Shown here: positions 16,676 through 25,061 of the stretch, one piece after another
Numbering within the stretch: the stretch's first letter is position 1
Layout of the letters: the number at the start of each line of letters is the position of its first letter
Assembly: GCF_030285665.1 (NCBI RefSeq)
Contig: NZ_CP127295.1
Coordinates: 6,820,001 to 6,884,000, forward strand
DNA: 64,000 bases
DNA from: Amycolatopsis mongoliensis
GTDB lineage: Bacteria; Actinomycetota; Actinomycetes; Mycobacteriales; Pseudonocardiaceae
Direction: 5' to 3'
Translations under genes and position numbers: made by a program
Notes under the pieces: model-generated
Told to the model about the DNA's origin: nothing
Database searches by the model: none
What the model saw: only the letters and a program-made list of their open reading frames with translations

Positions 16676-17380
16676 ATGAAGCCCGTCATCGTCACCGATC
16701 CACCGCGTGCCGACCTCGAGCAGGTCTCGCGCCTGGCCGACTACGGCGTCGCCACCGTGCACGAGGCTCTCGGGCGCTCCGGGCTGCTCGGCCCGGACCT
16801 GCGCCCGATCCAGGACGGCGTGCGCGTCGGCGGCACCGCCGTCACCGCCCTCTGCTGGCCCGGCGACAACCTCATGATCCACGCGGCCGTCGAACAGTGC
16901 CGCGAAGGCGACGTCCTCGTCGTCACCACCACTTCGCCGTGCCGCGACGGGCTTTTCGGGGAGCTGTTCGCCACCGCCCTGCGCTACCGGGGCGTGAGGG
17001 GCCTCGTCATCACCACCGGCGTTCGCGATGTCACCGACCTGCGGGCGCTCGGCTTCCCCGTCTGGTCGGCCGCGGTGAGCGCGCAGGGCACCGTCAAGGT
17101 GACCGCCGGCGCGGTCAACGTGCCCGTCGTCATCGGCGGGCAGCTGATCCGGCCGGGCGACGCCATCCTCGCCGACGACGACGGCGTCATGCGCGTCCGC
17201 CGCGAAGACGTCCGAACCGGACTCGAAGCCTCCCAGGCCCGCCTCGAAAAGGAAGCCGCCGCAAGGGAAGCGTTCGCCCAGGGGCAGCTCGGCCTCGACC
17301 GCTACGGCCTGCGCGAGAAGCTCGAAGCCCTCGGTGTCCGCTACCTGACCGCCGAGGAGTACGAGAAGGAGCAGGCATGA
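16676..17380 (+). CDS. 4-carboxy-4-hydroxy-2-oxoadipate aldolase / oxaloacetate decarboxylase (RraA fold, GalC/LigK type)
   Basis: The 234-residue product has the RraA fold with GPDLRPIQDGVRVGGTAVTA, PGDNLMIHAAVEQCREGDVLVV and a GLVITTGVRD segment. GD and RD motifs of this kind bind the divalent metal and pyruvate moiety in GalC/LigK/ProA aldolases. The enzyme splits 4-carboxy-4-hydroxy-2-oxoadipate into pyruvate and oxaloacetate, the last step of gallate and protocatechuate 4,5-cleavage pathways. No ribosome site precedes the ATG, fitting a leaderless message. It overlaps the tautomerase gene (ATGA), supporting a shared pathway. Confidence 0.87.
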   Translation: MKPVIVTDPPRADLEQVSRLADYGVATVHEALGRSGLLGPDLRPIQDGVRVGGTAVTALCWPGDNLMIHAAVEQCREGDVLVVTTTSPCRDGLFGELFATALRYRGVRGLVITTGVRDVTDLRALGFPVWSAAVSAQGTVKVTAGAVNVPVVIGGQLIRPGDAILADDDGVMRVRREDVRTGLEASQARLEKEAAAREAFAQGQLGLDRYGLREKLEALGVRYLTAEEYEKEQA

Positions 17381-18438
17381 CCGGCGTGCGCTGCATGCTC
17401 ATGCGCGGAGGCACCTCGAAGGGCGCCTATTTCCTCGCCGAAGACCTCCCCACCGACCCGGCGACCCGCGACGACCTCCTGCTGCGGATCATGGGCACCC
17501 CCGACCCGCGCCAGATCGACGGCGTCGGCGGAGCGCAGCCCGTCACCAGCAAGGTCGCCGTGGTGTCGAAGGCGAGCGAGCCCGGGCACGACATCGACTA
17601 CCTGTTCCTGCAGCTCGGCGTCGAAGAGCCCACCGTCTCCGACCGCCAGACCTGCGGCAACCTGCTGGCCGGCGTCGGCCAGTTCGCCGTCGAGCGGGGC
17701 CTCGTGCCCGCCGGCGAAGACCGCACCACCGTGCGCGTGCGGCTGGTCAACACCGGCACCATCGCCGTCTCGACGTTCGCCACCCCCGGCGGCGAAGTCG
17801 ACTACCGCGGCGACACGGCCATCTCCGGCGTGCCCGGCACGGCCGCCCCGGTCGAGCTCGACTTCACCGAGACCGAAGGGTCCGTCTGCGGCAGCCTGCT
17901 GCCGACCGGCAATGTCCGCGACGATGTCGGCGGGATCGAAGTGTCCTGTGTGGACAACGGCATGCCGGTCGTCGTCGCGCGCGCCGAAGACCTCGGCATC
18001 ACCGGGTACGAGCCGGCCGGCGAGCTCGCCGATCCCGCGCTGGCCCAGCGGATCGACGCCCTGCGCGTGGAAGCCGGGAAGCTGATGGGCCTCGGCGACG
18101 TCCGCGGCAGCTCGGTCCCCAAGACCACGCTCGTCGCCGCGCCCCGCGACGGCGGCGCGATCTGCACCCGGACGTTCATCCCGGTCAAGGCGCACCCGTC
18201 GATCGGCGTGCTCGGCGGCGTCAGCGTCGTCACGGCGCTGCTGCTCGAGGGCGCCGTCGGGCGCGAGCTGCTCGAAGCCCCCGCCGACGGTGAGCCCGTC
18301 GAGATCGAGCACCCGAGCGGCAAGCTCGCGGTCGGCATCGAGTTCGACACCTCGTCCACGCCGCCGCGCGTCCGCCGCTCGACGGTGATCCGCACGGCGC
18401 GAAAGCTGTTCGACGGCACCGTCTTCCCCCGCCCCTGA
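17377..18438 (+). CDS. 4-oxalomesaconate tautomerase (PrpF/GalD family)
   Basis: The 353-residue PrpF-fold isomerase begins MTGVRCMLMRGGTSKGAYF, the family signature, and has RQTCGNLLAGVGQFAVERG and KAHPSIGVLGGVSV. The active-site Cys of this fold probably lies in TCGN. GalD interconverts oxalomesaconate tautomers before hydration, and GalC-type aldolase is encoded immediately upstream with an ATGA overlap. The hydratase (GalB/LigJ) that normally stands between these two steps was not found in the window, so the pathway is either completed elsewhere or different here. Confidence 0.87.
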   Translation: MTGVRCMLMRGGTSKGAYFLAEDLPTDPATRDDLLLRIMGTPDPRQIDGVGGAQPVTSKVAVVSKASEPGHDIDYLFLQLGVEEPTVSDRQTCGNLLAGVGQFAVERGLVPAGEDRTTVRVRLVNTGTIAVSTFATPGGEVDYRGDTAISGVPGTAAPVELDFTETEGSVCGSLLPTGNVRDDVGGIEVSCVDNGMPVVVARAEDLGITGYEPAGELADPALAQRIDALRVEAGKLMGLGDVRGSSVPKTTLVAAPRDGGAICTRTFIPVKAHPSIGVLGGVSVVTALLLEGAVGRELLEAPADGEPVEIEHPSGKLAVGIEFDTSSTPPRVRRSTVIRTARKLFDGTVFPRP

Positions 18439-18448
18439 GGAGTCAGCG

Positions 18449-19405
18449 ATGTCCCAGCCCTCGCCCCGCCACGAGATCGCGCACCTCGGTCACGTCGAGC
18501 TGCTCACCCCGGAGCCGGAGAAGAGCCTGGACTTCTTCGTCCGCGTCCTCGGGTTGACCGAGAACGGCACCGACGGCGACTCCGTCTACCTGCGCACCTG
18601 GGACGACTACGAGCACCACAGCCTGAAGCTCACCGCGGCGAAGACCTCCGGGGTCGGGCGGACGGCGGTGCGCGCGTCCAGCGAAGAGGCCCTCAAGCGG
18701 CGCGTGGTCGCCCTCGAGGAGCGCGGGCTGGGCGTCGGCTGGGTCGACGGCGACACCGGGATCGGCCCCACGTACCTGTTCCGCGACCCGGACGGCCACG
18801 AGCTCGAGGTCTACTGGGAGACCGAGCGCTACCGGCCGCCGGAGCACCTGCGGCCCGCGCTGAAGAACCAGGCGCAGGCCTACCCCGGGCGCGGGGTCGG
18901 CGTCCGGCGCCTCGACCACGTCAACTACCTGGCCCGGGAGGCGGAGGTCAACGGCCGGTTCATCTGCGACGCGCTGGGCGGCCGGGTCACCGAGCAGATC
19001 CGGCTCGACAGCGGCGTGATTTCGGGGCAGTGGACGCACTTCGCGCAGAAGTCCTACGACATCGTCTACACGAACGACTGGACGAAGTCGAACGGGCGCC
19101 TGCACCACATCGCGTTCGCGACCGACACGCGCGAGGACATCCTGCGGGCGGCCGACATCGCGCTCGACAACGACGTCCACATCGAGACCGGGCCGCACAA
19201 GCACGCGATCCAGCAGACGTTCTTCCTCTACCTCTACGAGCCCGGCGGCAACCGCATCGAATTGTGCAACCCCACCGGGCGGCTGATCTTCGCGCCGGAC
19301 TGGGAACCGGTCACCTGGACCGAGGCCGAGCGGGCGAAGGGCCAGGCGTGGGGCTTGAAGACGATCGAGTCGTTCCACACGCACGGCACCCCGCCGGTCG
19401 AGTAG
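18449..19405 (+). CDS. Extradiol ring-cleavage dioxygenase, vicinal-oxygen-chelate type (catechol 2,3-dioxygenase-like)
   Basis: The 318-residue protein has two VOC modules. In the C-terminal one, LDHVNYL, RLHHIAFAT and PGGNRIEL supply the His-His-Glu iron site of type I extradiol dioxygenases. The first module carries the paired HLGHVELL and DPDGHELEV. It is the third gene of the aldolase operon, eleven bases after the tautomerase. It should open a catecholic ring by meta-cleavage. GalC/GalD-type enzymes normally follow LigAB- or GalA-type (class III) dioxygenases, so a VOC enzyme here is unusual. Confidence 0.87.
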   Translation: MSQPSPRHEIAHLGHVELLTPEPEKSLDFFVRVLGLTENGTDGDSVYLRTWDDYEHHSLKLTAAKTSGVGRTAVRASSEEALKRRVVALEERGLGVGWVDGDTGIGPTYLFRDPDGHELEVYWETERYRPPEHLRPALKNQAQAYPGRGVGVRRLDHVNYLAREAEVNGRFICDALGGRVTEQIRLDSGVISGQWTHFAQKSYDIVYTNDWTKSNGRLHHIAFATDTREDILRAADIALDNDVHIETGPHKHAIQQTFFLYLYEPGGNRIELCNPTGRLIFAPDWEPVTWTEAERAKGQAWGLKTIESFHTHGTPPVE

Positions 19406-20449
19406 TCAGGACACGTCCGCCGTCGCCCTCCGGCTGATCTCCCGGAAGGCGTCGGCCACGCGGCAGAGGTACTCGGTGTCGCTGCCGAAGTCCTGGCCAC
19501 CTCGGACGGCCGCCTCGGGGGAAAGCGGCGGCCGGCCGTCTTCGCGGGCGCGCAGGGCGGCGAGGATCTCGGCGGCCTCCTGCCGTTCCCCGGTGCCGGA
19601 CCCGCTGCGGTACGGGCGGATCACGAGCAGGCCGTCGCGGATCTCGATGACCCGCCGGTAGAGCTGCAGCCGCGTCGGGAACACGGTGGTGCGCGGCGGT
19701 TCCAGCGCGATCGCGGGCTCGGCCCGGTAGAGGGCCAGCCAGAGCGGGCCGAGCCGGCGGTACTGCCGGTGGCGGCGCAGCCAGCCGGCCACCGCGGGCA
19801 CGCCGACCCCGACGAGCACGAGCAGGTGCGCCGTCGTGGGGAGGGCCTTGCTCAGCAGGAAACCCTTGCCGTAGTCGAAGTCGAACGGCGCGCGGGCGGA
19901 GATCGCGATGACGGTCCGGATCACCATGTACCCGGCCGCGGCGACGACCCCGGCGGTCACCAGGCCGAGGCCGAGGCGCAGGATCCGGTCCGGCGCCTTG
20001 CGCGCGTCCTGCACGCACAGCCGCGCGATGACCGCGAACTCGGGCAGGAGCGCCACCGCGTAGGCGATGCAGTACTCCATGACGAACGGCGACTGCGGCC
20101 GCATGTCGGGCGCCAGCACGAAGGTGACGGTCATCGCCGCGCCGCCGGTGAGCGCCCACGCCGTGTGCCCGCGGGCGCCGGCCGGAAGGCCGTGCAGCCG
20201 CAGCAGGACCTGGGCACCGGCCCAGACCGCGCCGAGCATCGCGAGGTGGGCGACGAGCAGTTCGACGCTGGGCGCGCCGATCGTCCGTGTGAAGGCGCGG
20301 ACGGCCGGGGTGAGCGCGGTCTGGGAGACGGCGAGGCCCAGCACGCAGAACCGCACGAGGCGGCGGCCGGGCGCCGGCCCCGGCCGCAGGAACACCAGCA
20401 GGATCCACGCCAGGGCCGCCGGGCCGTAGCGGCGGATCACCTCACCCAC
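19406..20449 (-). CDS. Integral membrane protein of the MAB_1171c-like group
   Basis: The roughly 347-residue protein has about seven hydrophobic segments in the first 240 residues, then a soluble tail with RTTVFPTRLQLYRRVIEIRDG and RPY, which recalls actinobacterial proteins near MAB_1171c (DUF6545-like). GTG 20449 overlaps the stop of the ImmA/IrrE gene by eight bases, so the trio XRE, peptidase and membrane protein is translated as a unit. It may be the peptidase's membrane target or a transport/anchor subunit. Family recall is moderate and function unknown. Confidence 0.75.
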   Translation of the reverse strand: MGEVIRRYGPAALAWILLVFLRPGPAPGRRLVRFCVLGLAVSQTALTPAVRAFTRTIGAPSVELLVAHLAMLGAVWAGAQVLLRLHGLPAGARGHTAWALTGGAAMTVTFVLAPDMRPQSPFVMEYCIAYAVALLPEFAVIARLCVQDARKAPDRILRLGLGLVTAGVVAAAGYMVIRTVIAISARAPFDFDYGKGFLLSKALPTTAHLLVLVGVGVPAVAGWLRRHRQYRRLGPLWLALYRAEPAIALEPPRTTVFPTRLQLYRRVIEIRDGLLVIRPYRSGSGTGERQEAAEILAALRAREDGRPPLSPEAAVRGGQDFGSDTEYLCRVADAFREISRRATADVS

Positions 20450-20948
20450 GGTCGCCGCCGTCCTCCAGCGCCGAGCGCAGCCGGTCGGCGACCGAGTCGC
20501 CGCGGTGCGCCAGTCCCGTGTGCTGCCCCAGCATCGAAGCGAAGAACTCCGCTTCCCGCTCCTCCACGCTCGAATAGCCCGCACGGCCCAGCACCCGGCG
20601 GACCATGTCCGGGTCGAGACTGGGCAGCAGCAGCCGCATCTGCTCGGCCGGGGTGAGCGACGCCGGGTAGTGGTCGCACAGCATGTGGCCGATCTCGTGC
20701 AGCACGATGTGGTCCTGGTGGGGCGCGCTCGTGTGTTGCTCGTAGGCGATCAGGTCGGTCGTGTCGGTGGCGATCCACAGCCCGCACACTTCGGACAGGC
20801 CGGGTAGCGGCAGCAGCCGGATCGGCCGCCCCCGCCGCTCGCCCAGCGCCGCGCACAGCGCCGGCACGTCGAAGGAAGCCGGCAGGTCGAGGTCCCGCAG
20901 CACCGCGGCGAACCGGTGCCGCAGCTGGCGCCGCCCGCGCGAGCTCAT
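20442..20948 (-). CDS. ImmA/IrrE family metallo-endopeptidase
   Basis: The 168-residue protein contains IVLHEIGHMLCDHY, the HExxH zinc site with a following acidic region (EEREAEFFASMLGQ) that provides the third ligand. ImmA-type peptidases cleave or inactivate XRE-type repressors on a signal. An XRE gene lies immediately upstream with an ATGA overlap, matching the ImmR-ImmA logic of mobile elements and stress switches. Arrangement and size are normal for the family. Confidence 0.88.
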   Translation of the reverse strand: MSSRGRRQLRHRFAAVLRDLDLPASFDVPALCAALGERRGRPIRLLPLPGLSEVCGLWIATDTTDLIAYEQHTSAPHQDHIVLHEIGHMLCDHYPASLTPAEQMRLLLPSLDPDMVRRVLGRAGYSSVEEREAEFFASMLGQHTGLAHRGDSVADRLRSALEDGGDRG

Positions 20949-21382
20949 CGTTCGGTGTCGCTCGCCGGTTCGGGCAGGCCTTCGAGTTCGCGGACCCGGT
21001 CGACCATGTCGCTGATCGCTTCGAGGCTCTTCGCCGACAACCCGCGCGCGCGGAGCGCGATCTGCCGGACCGGCGCGTCCCGGAGCGCGCTGAGCAGCGT
21101 CAGCTCGGCGTCGATGCGCTCGGCTTCCGCGTCGTCGAAGAAGTACGCGGGAGGCACGCCGAAGAACCCCGCGAGCGCTTCGAGGTGCCGCTTGGTCGGG
21201 TTGTCGCGCAAACCCTTGCGCAGCTGCCAGAGGTAGGTCGCGGAGATGGTGGGGCCGCCCTGGGCGCGGATCGACTCGGCGACCTCGTCGAAGGTGTATT
21301 CGTCGCCGTCGGCGGGGCGCACGACGCCGAACAGGTGGTTCAGCTTCGCGGAGAGGGGCCCCGCCGCGATCTCCTCCGGCAT
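20945..21382 (-). CDS. XRE family helix-turn-helix regulator
   Basis: The 145-residue product has an N-terminal Cro/CI-type HTH with the unusual run DEYTFDEVAESIRAQGGPTISATYLWQLRKGLRDNP (about residues 27-62), similar to EspR-like/SinR-like actinobacterial regulators. Then come GFFGVPPAYFFDD and a helical tail. It overlaps the ImmA/IrrE gene and is the probable substrate of that peptidase, controlling the three-gene unit. Confidence 0.88.
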   Translation of the reverse strand: MPEEIAAGPLSAKLNHLFGVVRPADGDEYTFDEVAESIRAQGGPTISATYLWQLRKGLRDNPTKRHLEALAGFFGVPPAYFFDDAEAERIDAELTLLSALRDAPVRQIALRARGLSAKSLEAISDMVDRVRELEGLPEPASDTER

Positions 21383-21502
21383 GTCCGGAGTCTACCCCGG
21401 CGCCAGCTACCGTGAGGCGGGTTCGCGGCTGCCGGCTCACCTCAGTTGACCGCGCCGGTCACGTCAGTTTACGATCGCGGCCGAGTTCACCAACTGATGT
21501 GA

Positions 21503-21646
21503 ATGGGCGAGGGGGCGGTTCACATTCCGAGGAAGACGGTCCGCGCGAGGACGATTCCGGGACGGCTGGCCGTGGTGGGCGCCGCCGTCCTGCTCTACGC
21601 CCACTGCATCGGAGGCGCCGGCTGCCCTGCGGGGCAGCGAACCTGA
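21503..21646 (+). other. Short open frame of unknown status (47 aa)
   Basis: This is an ATG-started frame with one hydrophobic run (RLAVVGAAVLLYAHCIGG) that ends abruptly. The region around it is gene-poor and rich in relics, so this may be the N-terminal stub of a lost membrane protein. No family was recognised. Confidence 0.2.
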
Positions 21647-21732
21647 AGCGAAGACGCTTCTCCCGAGGTCGTGCTCGTCGCCGCAGCGAGCTGTCAGACG
21701 GCACCGATCGTCCACCTGACGCGTATAACGGT

Positions 21733-22209
21733 CTATACGACGGTGCTCACCGGATCCGGTCCGCCGGTACCGGTGGCGCTGACGCGGATCGTGCCCGTCC
21801 GGCACCCGGGACCGGCGGACGCCCGGTGCGCCGGGTCCAGCCGGTAGCCGGTTCGATCGCTGCCGTTTCCGGACCTCACCCGGCCGGCTCCGCCGCGGCG
21901 TCCGGCCTGAGCCGGGCGGCGCCGGCCAGGGAGCAGGAGCGCGAAGGTCCCGGCCAGGCACGCGGTCGCCGACGCCCAGAGCCGGACCGGTCGGTGCTGC
22001 TTCGCCGCGGTGCGGGTGGCGATGACCAGCAGGATCAGGGAAGCCGGCTCGAACGGGAACAGCGTCAGGCCGGTGCCCGGTCCTTCGGTCGCGAGCCGGG
22101 CGAGGAAGGTTTCCGGCGGTGCGGTCCGCCAGGACGGCACGAGCACGGTCTGGCTCGGCAAAGCACCACCGGCGAACGCCGCGGTGGTGGCCGTCGCGAG
22201 GGTTCTCAT
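21733..22209 (-). pseudogene. Probable membrane-protein relic
   Basis: The first 90 or so residues (MRTLATATTAAFAGGALPSQ, then TGLTLFPFEPASLILLVIATR and VRLWASATACLAGTFALLL) read like a four-helix DUF1772-type membrane protein. After about residue 95 the frame turns into Arg/Pro-rich sequence with no protein character, consistent with a frameshift or truncation. No partner gene is present. The stretch up to the XRE gene (21383-21732) holds only the 47-codon frame noted separately. Confidence 0.35.
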
Positions 22210-22263
22210 GCCGCTCTGACGGTCCGCTGCCCGCCGATGTGACCGGAGTCGACAAGTCGGCTG

Positions 22264-22280
22264 GTGTCGCGCGTTGCAAG
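22264..22280 (+). repeat. Short repeat GTGTCGCGCGTTGCAAG
   Basis: The 17-base string recurs, with one base changed, on the opposite strand at 34818-34834, where it touches a stop codon. It shares the GTGTCGCG start with the gene-end module at 5590, 14972 and 22483. Confidence 0.4.
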
Positions 22281-22350
22281 GTGTTTGACGTTCGGGCGGC
22301 TGGAACCTGCGTCATGGGAGCCCGGCCCGTGCAGTCCCGGCCGCGATGCA

Positions 22351-22507
22351 GTGAATGACCCATTCACCTCGTCCGGCGACATGAATGACTCATTCATGTC
22401 GCCGGACCAGCCGCCGCGACCCTCGACAGATCCCGGTCCGATGCACCCGATGCCACTTTGGTGCGCAGGGCCGCGCCGCTGTCAACGAACCTCGGACGCG
22501 CGACACT
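22351..22507. repeat. Interspersed palindromic repeat, copy B
   Basis: This second copy of the 14841-14996 element has the same order: half palindrome, 37-base palindrome (22371-22407, identical to copy A), middle TCCGATGCACCCGA and the gene-end module (22483-22507). The last part contains the stop codon of the WYL-type regulator relic. The palindrome is perfectly conserved while the spacer has drifted, which suggests that the palindrome is the functional part. Confidence 0.75.
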
Positions 22508-22848
22508 GGCGGAAGGCGGTCAGGAGTTTGCCCAGCGCACTGCCGGCCGTGGCGGAGGTGTAGGGGACGAGGGACGCGACGAGGGCGGCGACTTCGCCCG
22601 GGCTGAAGGTCACCGGCGGGACGACGGCCGGCATGGTGAGGCGGTGGCCGCCGCCGCGCTTGACCTCGACCGGGATGCCGGCCGCGCAGCCGAGTGACGT
22701 CGCGTTCGACGGTCCGCACGGTCGTCCCGGTGCGCTCGGCCGGCACCCGGCCCGTGACGAACCGGGGCGCCCGCGCGCGCATCTCCTCGATCAGGGCGTG
22801 CTGCCGCTCGACCGGCGCCCGCGCCGACCGCCGGGTCCGCTGGCTCAT
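22482..22848 (-). pseudogene. HTH (YafY/WYL-type) regulator remnant with frameshift
   Basis: The N-terminus ERQHALIEEMRARAPRFV through TVRTVERDVTRL is the DeoR/HTH_11 winged helix of WYL regulators. The next residues continue only in another frame: GIPVEVKRGGGHRLTMPAVV, then FSPGEVAALVASLVPY and ATAGSALGKLLTAF. The relic stops inside the repeat at 22482 with no WYL domain, so about 120 of the usual 230-320 residues remain. A single indel near the GGCCGG stretch explains the shift. Confidence 0.75.
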
Positions 22849-22869
22849 GCGGCTCGACCTCCGCTGACC

Positions 22870-24546
22870 TCAGAGGTCCAGGACGACGTCCTCCCGGGGC
22901 CGGGCGCAGCAGACCAGCGTCTCGCCGTCCGCCGGCGGCTCGAGCGGGTCGGGGTCGTACTTCACGCGGCCCGAGAGCACCGGAGTCACGCACGTGTGGC
23001 AGACCCCGGTCCGGCACGACCAGCGCGTCGGCACGTCGCACGCCTCGGCGAACTCCAGGAGGCTGGGGTACTCCTCGCTCCACGGCACCGTGAGCCCGCT
23101 GCGCGCGAACGTCACCTCGGGCCCGGTCCCCGCCGCGCCCGCCGGGGCGTGCGGGGTCTTCCGGACGATCCCGGTCAGCCCGGGGTTGATCGCCGACACC
23201 CCGCCGAACAGTTCACTGTGGACGCGAGAAGCGTCGAAGCCCAGTGACACCAGGACTTCCCGCATCGCCGTCATGAACGCATCCGGGCCACACAGGTACG
23301 CCGTCGCCTCGACCGGGAGGTCCAAAGCGGACAGTTTGCCGAGCGTCGGCCGGCCGCTCTCGGCCGTGTAGCAGATGTGCTCGCGGCCGTGGGGAAGGCT
23401 CGCCACCAGCCGGTGCGCCTCGGCCGCGAACGCCTGCTCGGCGGGCGTCCGGGCGGTGTGCAGCCACCGGACTTCCCGCGTGGTCCGGCGCGCGGCGAGC
23501 GCGTGCAGCATCGCGAGCACCGGCGTCACCCCGATGCCCGCGGACACCAGCACCACGGGACGGTCGTCGTCGGCCAGGACGAAGTCGCCCCGGGGTGCCG
23601 CGACGTCCACCAGCGCGCCGGCGGTCAGCCGGGTGTGGAGGTAGCTGCTGACCACCCCGTCCCGCTTGACGCTGATGCGGTACTCGCGGTCCGACGGCGC
23701 CGCCGACAGCGAGTAGCTGCGGACCGGTGCGGGGTCGCCGGCGCCGGGGACGCGCAGGGTGAGGTACTGGCCGGGCTCGGGCCGGGGGAGCGGCGCGCCG
23801 TCGTCGGTGGTCAGGTGGATCGAGGACACGGTCGCGTTCTCGGGCACCACCCGGGCGACCCGCAACGGCCGGAAGCCGCGCCACCCGCTCGGCGCGGGGG
23901 CCGGCTCCGCGGCCAGCAGGTCCCGGAACGACGACTGCCAGCCCGGGCTGAGGGCGGGGATGTCGACGGCCTTGCGGAGCGCGCCCTCGTCGCGACCCGG
24001 CAGGTAGAGCAGCGCGTCGATGTCCGCGACGCTCATCTCGTGGCGGCCGGTCCGGGTGCGGACGATCTCGTCGCCGGCCTCGACGTGGCCCTCGGTGATG
24101 ACGCGCAGGTAGAAGCCGGGCCGGTGGTGCGCCACCAGCAGCGACGGCATCCGCGGCTCGCCCAGGCGCATCCCGACGCGGAAGCACGTGACGCGCGGCT
24201 GGGTGACCTCGAACTCGGCCTCGCCGATGCGGTACCGGTCGCCGATGTGCACCTCGTCGTCGGGCAGGCCGTCGACGGTGAAGTTCTCGCCGAACTGGCC
24301 GTCTTCGAGGTCGTCGCGGCCGAGGAACCGCCGCCAGTGCTCGTAGGACTGGCGCTGGTACACGAGCACCGCGCGGTTCTCGCCGCCGTGCCCGCCCAGG
24401 TCGCCCTGGCCGTCGCCGTCGACGTTGAGCCGGCGGACCAGCAAGCGGCCTTCGACGGGGTACTTGAAGATTCCCGTGTGGACGGTCCGCCCCTGCCAGG
24501 GCACGTCCCGGGGCATCCCGACGTTCAGTGACACCAAGCGGGCCAT
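22870..24546 (-). CDS. MOSC domain - ferredoxin reductase - 2Fe-2S ferredoxin fusion protein
   Basis: The 558-residue protein has three parts. Residues about 1-215 form a YiiM-type MOSC domain (GGHGGENRAVLVYQ, GENFTVDG, VTQPRVTCFRVG, whose Cys is the molybdenum-sulfur ligand). Residues about 220-460 are an FNR-like flavin/NAD module (RSYSLS, GIGVTPVLAML, YLCGPDAFM). Residues about 480-558 are a plant-type 2Fe-2S ferredoxin (CRTGVCHTC plus a later Cys). It could pass electrons from NAD(P)H to a molybdenum-centred N-hydroxylate reductase or a dioxygenase. It lies 11 bases after the CGNR gene. Confidence 0.9.
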   Translation of the reverse strand: MARLVSLNVGMPRDVPWQGRTVHTGIFKYPVEGRLLVRRLNVDGDGQGDLGGHGGENRAVLVYQRQSYEHWRRFLGRDDLEDGQFGENFTVDGLPDDEVHIGDRYRIGEAEFEVTQPRVTCFRVGMRLGEPRMPSLLVAHHRPGFYLRVITEGHVEAGDEIVRTRTGRHEMSVADIDALLYLPGRDEGALRKAVDIPALSPGWQSSFRDLLAAEPAPAPSGWRGFRPLRVARVVPENATVSSIHLTTDDGAPLPRPEPGQYLTLRVPGAGDPAPVRSYSLSAAPSDREYRISVKRDGVVSSYLHTRLTAGALVDVAAPRGDFVLADDDRPVVLVSAGIGVTPVLAMLHALAARRTTREVRWLHTARTPAEQAFAAEAHRLVASLPHGREHICYTAESGRPTLGKLSALDLPVEATAYLCGPDAFMTAMREVLVSLGFDASRVHSELFGGVSAINPGLTGIVRKTPHAPAGAAGTGPEVTFARSGLTVPWSEEYPSLLEFAEACDVPTRWSCRTGVCHTCVTPVLSGRVKYDPDPLEPPADGETLVCCARPREDVVLDL

Positions 24547-24557
24547 GGTCGCCTCCT

Positions 24558-25061
24558 TCAGTCCGCCGCGATGCGCGAGCGCTGGTAGTGCCGCCGGGCT
24601 TTCATGCGGTTGCCGCACGCGGCCATCGAACACCAGCGGGCGCTGTTGGGCTTGCTGTGGTCGATCAGGAACAGCCGGCACTCCGGGTTGGCGCACGGGC
24701 GCAGCCGGCCGGGGCTCGACTTGGCGAGCGCGTCCCAGGCGAGCACGGCCCGCGCGGCGGCGGACCGGCCGGCCGGGACGTCGAGGACCCACTCGACGCC
24801 GTCGTCGCCGAAGGACGCCCGGTAGGTCACGTCGTCGAGGAACCGCGCGGCGGCGGCGGGCGCGTCCTGGCCCCGGACGATCGCCTGGAGCACGGATCGC
24901 GCGTCGAGCAGGGTGCGGTGCTCGTCGTCGGTGGCCGGTTGCCCGTGGCTGGCCAGCCACTCCCGGGCCACCCGCGCGTCGGCGAGGTCGTCCTCGGGGG
25001 TCCCGTTGCGCACCGGGGTGGTGTTCAGCAGATCCAGGAGCAGTATCTCGTCGGTCGTCAT
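24558..25061 (-). CDS. CGNR zinc-finger (ABATE domain) regulator
   Basis: The 167-residue protein has an N-terminal ABATE-type stress-sensing domain (LLLDLLNTTPVRNG, then ADARVAREWL) and a C-terminal CGNR zinc finger: RPCANPECRLFLIDHSKPNSARWCSMAACGNRMKARRHYQR. Four cysteines and the CGNR motif are intact. ATG 25061 follows GGAGG by eight bases. It heads the operon with the MOSC fusion and faces the DUF427 gene across a 100-base AT-richer promoter region, so it may control both. Confidence 0.9.
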   Translation of the reverse strand: MTTDEILLLDLLNTTPVRNGTPEDDLADARVAREWLASHGQPATDDEHRTLLDARSVLQAIVRGQDAPAAAARFLDDVTYRASFGDDGVEWVLDVPAGRSAAARAVLAWDALAKSSPGRLRPCANPECRLFLIDHSKPNSARWCSMAACGNRMKARRHYQRSRIAAD

